This document shows, piece by piece, positions 4,889 to 5,859 of a DNA stretch of 5,859 nucleotides. The position numbers and the translations under genes were made by a program. The notes beneath the pieces are model-generated. The model made no database searches. It was not told the DNA's origin and worked only from the letters and a program-made list of their open reading frames with translations. The stretch comes from Bacteroidota bacterium (GTDB taxonomy: Bacteria; Bacteroidota; Bacteroidia; Chitinophagales; Chitinophagaceae), in contig JAPLER010000194.1 of the NCBI GenBank assembly GCA_026391115.1, forward strand, positions 6,432 to 12,290. The letters run 5' to 3'. Numbering within the stretch: the stretch's first letter is position 1; every line of letters begins with the position of its first letter.

Positions 4889-5859
4889 TGCATCAATTAT
4901 ACACCAGATATTTCTATTTCTAGTAACACCACTGCTGTGTGTACTGGTAGTTCTGTAACATTTACTGCTACACCAACTAATCCAGGACCTACTCCAACAT
5001 ATCAGTGGAAGAAAAATGGCACAACCAATATTGGAACAAACAGTACGACTTTAACATTACAAGACAATCAAGTTACAACAGGTGATGTTATTACCTGTGT
5101 GTTAACACCAAATAATCTTTGTCAAACGGCTAATAGTATTACAAGTAATGGTATTACTTTAATTGTAGGAACGCTTACTCCAGGTGTATCTATAACTTCG
5201 TCGGCTACTACAATCTGCAGTAATGATGCAGCTAGCTTTACCGCCAATGGAGTTAATGGTGGTTCTGCACCTGTATTTCAATGGAAGAAAAATGGTAATA
5301 ATGTTGCAACAGGTTCTAGTATTACTTTCCCTGCTAACACGTTATCTAATGGCGATGTTATTACTTGTGTATTAACTGCAAACAATCCTTGTCAAACAAG
5401 TGCTACAGCAACAAGTAATGCTATTGCAATGACTGTAAATCAAAGCCCTGCAAGTGCAACTATTCTTTCTAGATTTAATACTAGTACTTCATCATTTACA
5501 ATGTGTACTCTTGGTTCTCAAGAATCATTATATCCATCAATTAACAATGGTGTTTGGAGCAGTTCAAATCCATCTGTTGCAACAGTAGCTAATGGTGGCA
5601 GCACTACCTCATCTGCAAATGTTACTGTAGTTGCCAATGGCATTGCTACAATAACATATACTTTGCAAGCTACAACTTCTACTTGTACTACCAGCACATC
5701 TGTAGCAGTAAGAGTAGCACAAGAACCTACACCAAAGGCGGTTACAGGTGTTTCAAGTATTTGTTCAGGCAATAGCACCACATTCAGCACAACATCTACA
5801 AGCGGTGTGTTTAGCACTTTAGGTAGATTAAATATTAATGCCAATACAGGTGCAGCTAC
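4742..5859 (+). CDS. Giant modular surface protein, segment 3 (end of FEIGD domain, Ig-like repeats, BIG2-like domain; 3'-partial)
   Basis: Frame 2 is open from 4721 (stop TAG at 4718-4720) to the window end with no stop. The homologous reading starts near 4742 with SGDKVGTATES, which completes the domain begun in segment 2. No start codon is needed: this is the continuation of the same gene after a second indel. It encodes the back half of the FPIG-type domain ending in GFGDF (4862-4876), two related Ig-like repeats each with QWKKNG and GDVITCVLT motifs, a BIG2-like domain with the WSSSNPSVATV motif (5558-5590), and the start of a further domain with SSICSGNSTTF. Roughly 372 codons are visible. 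No T9SS C-terminal sorting domain is present, so the protein must extend well beyond the window. Gene finders would probably miss or mis-start this segment. Confidence 0.87.
4904..5167 (+). repeat. Ig-like repeat, copy A
   Basis: The protein reads PDISISSNTTAVCTGSSVTF, then PTPTYQWKKNG (QWKKNG at 5003-5020), VTTGDVITCVLTPNN (GDV starts at 5081) and LCQTANSITSNGITLIV. The Cys, W, 'GDVITC' and third Cys layout is a standard Bacteroidota Ig-like repeat. Copy B follows after a four-residue linker, so the two form a tandem pair with a spacing of about 270-276 bases. It is likely a stalk or adhesive module. Confidence 0.75.
5180..5437 (+). repeat. Ig-like repeat, copy B
   Basis: The protein reads PGVSITSSATTICSNDAASF, then APVFQWKKNGNNVATGSSIT (QWKKNG at 5279-5296), LSNGDVITCVLTANNPCQTS (GDV starts at 5351) and ATSNAIAMTV. 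It matches copy A at both protein and DNA level, for example around tggaagaaaaatgg and gatgttattac. The loop between the QWKKNG and GDV motifs is two residues shorter than in copy A (270 versus 276 bases of spacing). Confidence 0.75.
5441..5716 (+). other. BIG2-like (bacterial Ig-like group 2) domain
   Basis: The segment has SSFTMCTLGSQESLYPSI, GVWSSSNPSVATVANGG (WSSSNPSVATV at 5558-5590), SANVTVVANGIATITYTL, a second cysteine (TSTC) and the closing strand TSVAVRV. The 'W-S-S-S-N-P-S-V-A-T-V ... G-x-A-T-I-T-Y' signature is classic for BIG2-type domains in bacterial surface proteins. It follows the Ig tandem with a near-absent linker. Confidence 0.72.
5717..5859 (+). other. Start of a further extracellular Ig/BIG2-like domain, cut by the window end
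   Basis: The sequence starts AQEPTPKAVTGVSSICSGNS, with a strand-B cysteine motif, then TTFSTTSTSGVFSTLGRLNI, similar to the 'G-x-W-S/T...G...N-I-N' opening of BIG2-like repeats. It ends mid-codon at NANTGAA. It shows that the protein continues beyond the window. Confidence 0.5.

Larger units (their letters stand above)
2..5859 (+). other. Reconstructed single gene: giant Bacteroidota-type modular surface protein with two compensating frameshifts
   Basis: The three open segments join into one continuous reading of about 1,950 codons if one base is restored near 1923 and one removed near 4737-4741. Two observations support the join. The beta-helix pattern continues across the first break, and a conserved domain has its front half before and its back half after the second break. 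Net shift is zero, since segments 1 and 3 are both in frame 2. Both ends run off the window, so full length is larger. In the family this resembles, such proteins carry an N-terminal Sec signal and a C-terminal type IX sorting domain; neither can be checked here. The gene could be an intact ORF with sequencing errors, or a real decaying gene; the sequence alone favours error because no other stops or damage are seen. Confidence 0.8.

Noticed and set aside
4904..5437. CRISPR array or mobile element from the repeated sequence
   Set aside because: The repeats are about 270 bases, imperfect, in frame and encode Ig-like domains. There are no short identical repeats with unique spacers, no terminal inverted repeats and no transposase.
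5518..5844. Minus-strand open frame at 5518-5844
   Set aside because: It is antisense to the BIG2-like domain, which has a clear WSSSNPSVATV signature on the + strand.

Overview
The window lies entirely inside one very large, modular, repetitive cell-surface or secreted protein gene on the + strand. The sequence is visibly AT-rich. The protein is rich in Thr, Ser, Asn and Gly, poor in charged residues, and uses AGA for almost all Arg codons. The module set (Ig-like and PKD-like repeats, beta-helix stretches with recurring LTVNG, NISGG and FNGT motifs, a distinctive FN3 variant, and 'FPIG...RTWNI...GFGDF' domains) is typical of giant adhesin-like proteins of Bacteroidota (Flavobacteriia, Chitinophagia or Sphingobacteriia relatives). 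These proteins are usually exported by Sec and then the type IX secretion system. This assignment comes from recognising sequence style; no database search was run.

Layout. Coding starts before base 1 and continues past base 5859, so neither the signal peptide nor a C-terminal sorting domain is visible. In order: end of an unidentified module (2-112), Ig-like domain (113-409), PKD-like domain (416-688), first beta-helix cassette (about 689-2160), FPIG/TWNI domain (about 2161-2691), FN3-like domain (about 2710-3066), second beta-helix cassette (3076 to about 4440), second domain of the same FPIG type with FEIGD and RYW motifs (about 4441-4888), two related Ig-like repeats (4904-5167 and 5180-5437), a BIG2-like domain (5441-5716), and the start of another domain running off the end.

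The reading frame is broken twice. Frame 2 is open from base 2 to a stop at 1946-1948. The protein continues in frame 1 from about 1924 to a stop at 4750-4752, then returns to frame 2 from about 4742 to the window end. The first break looks like one missing base and the second like one extra base, so they cancel. Joined, they give about 1,950 uninterrupted codons. The three pieces are best read as one gene with two indels (sequencing or assembly errors, or real mutations), not three genes.

No RNA genes, mobile elements, CRISPR arrays, promoters, ribosome binding sites or terminators are supported, and no intergenic stretch exists. I found no convincing evidence of a novel system. The points of interest are the two frameshifts, the repeated cassette architecture and the recent-looking Ig duplication.
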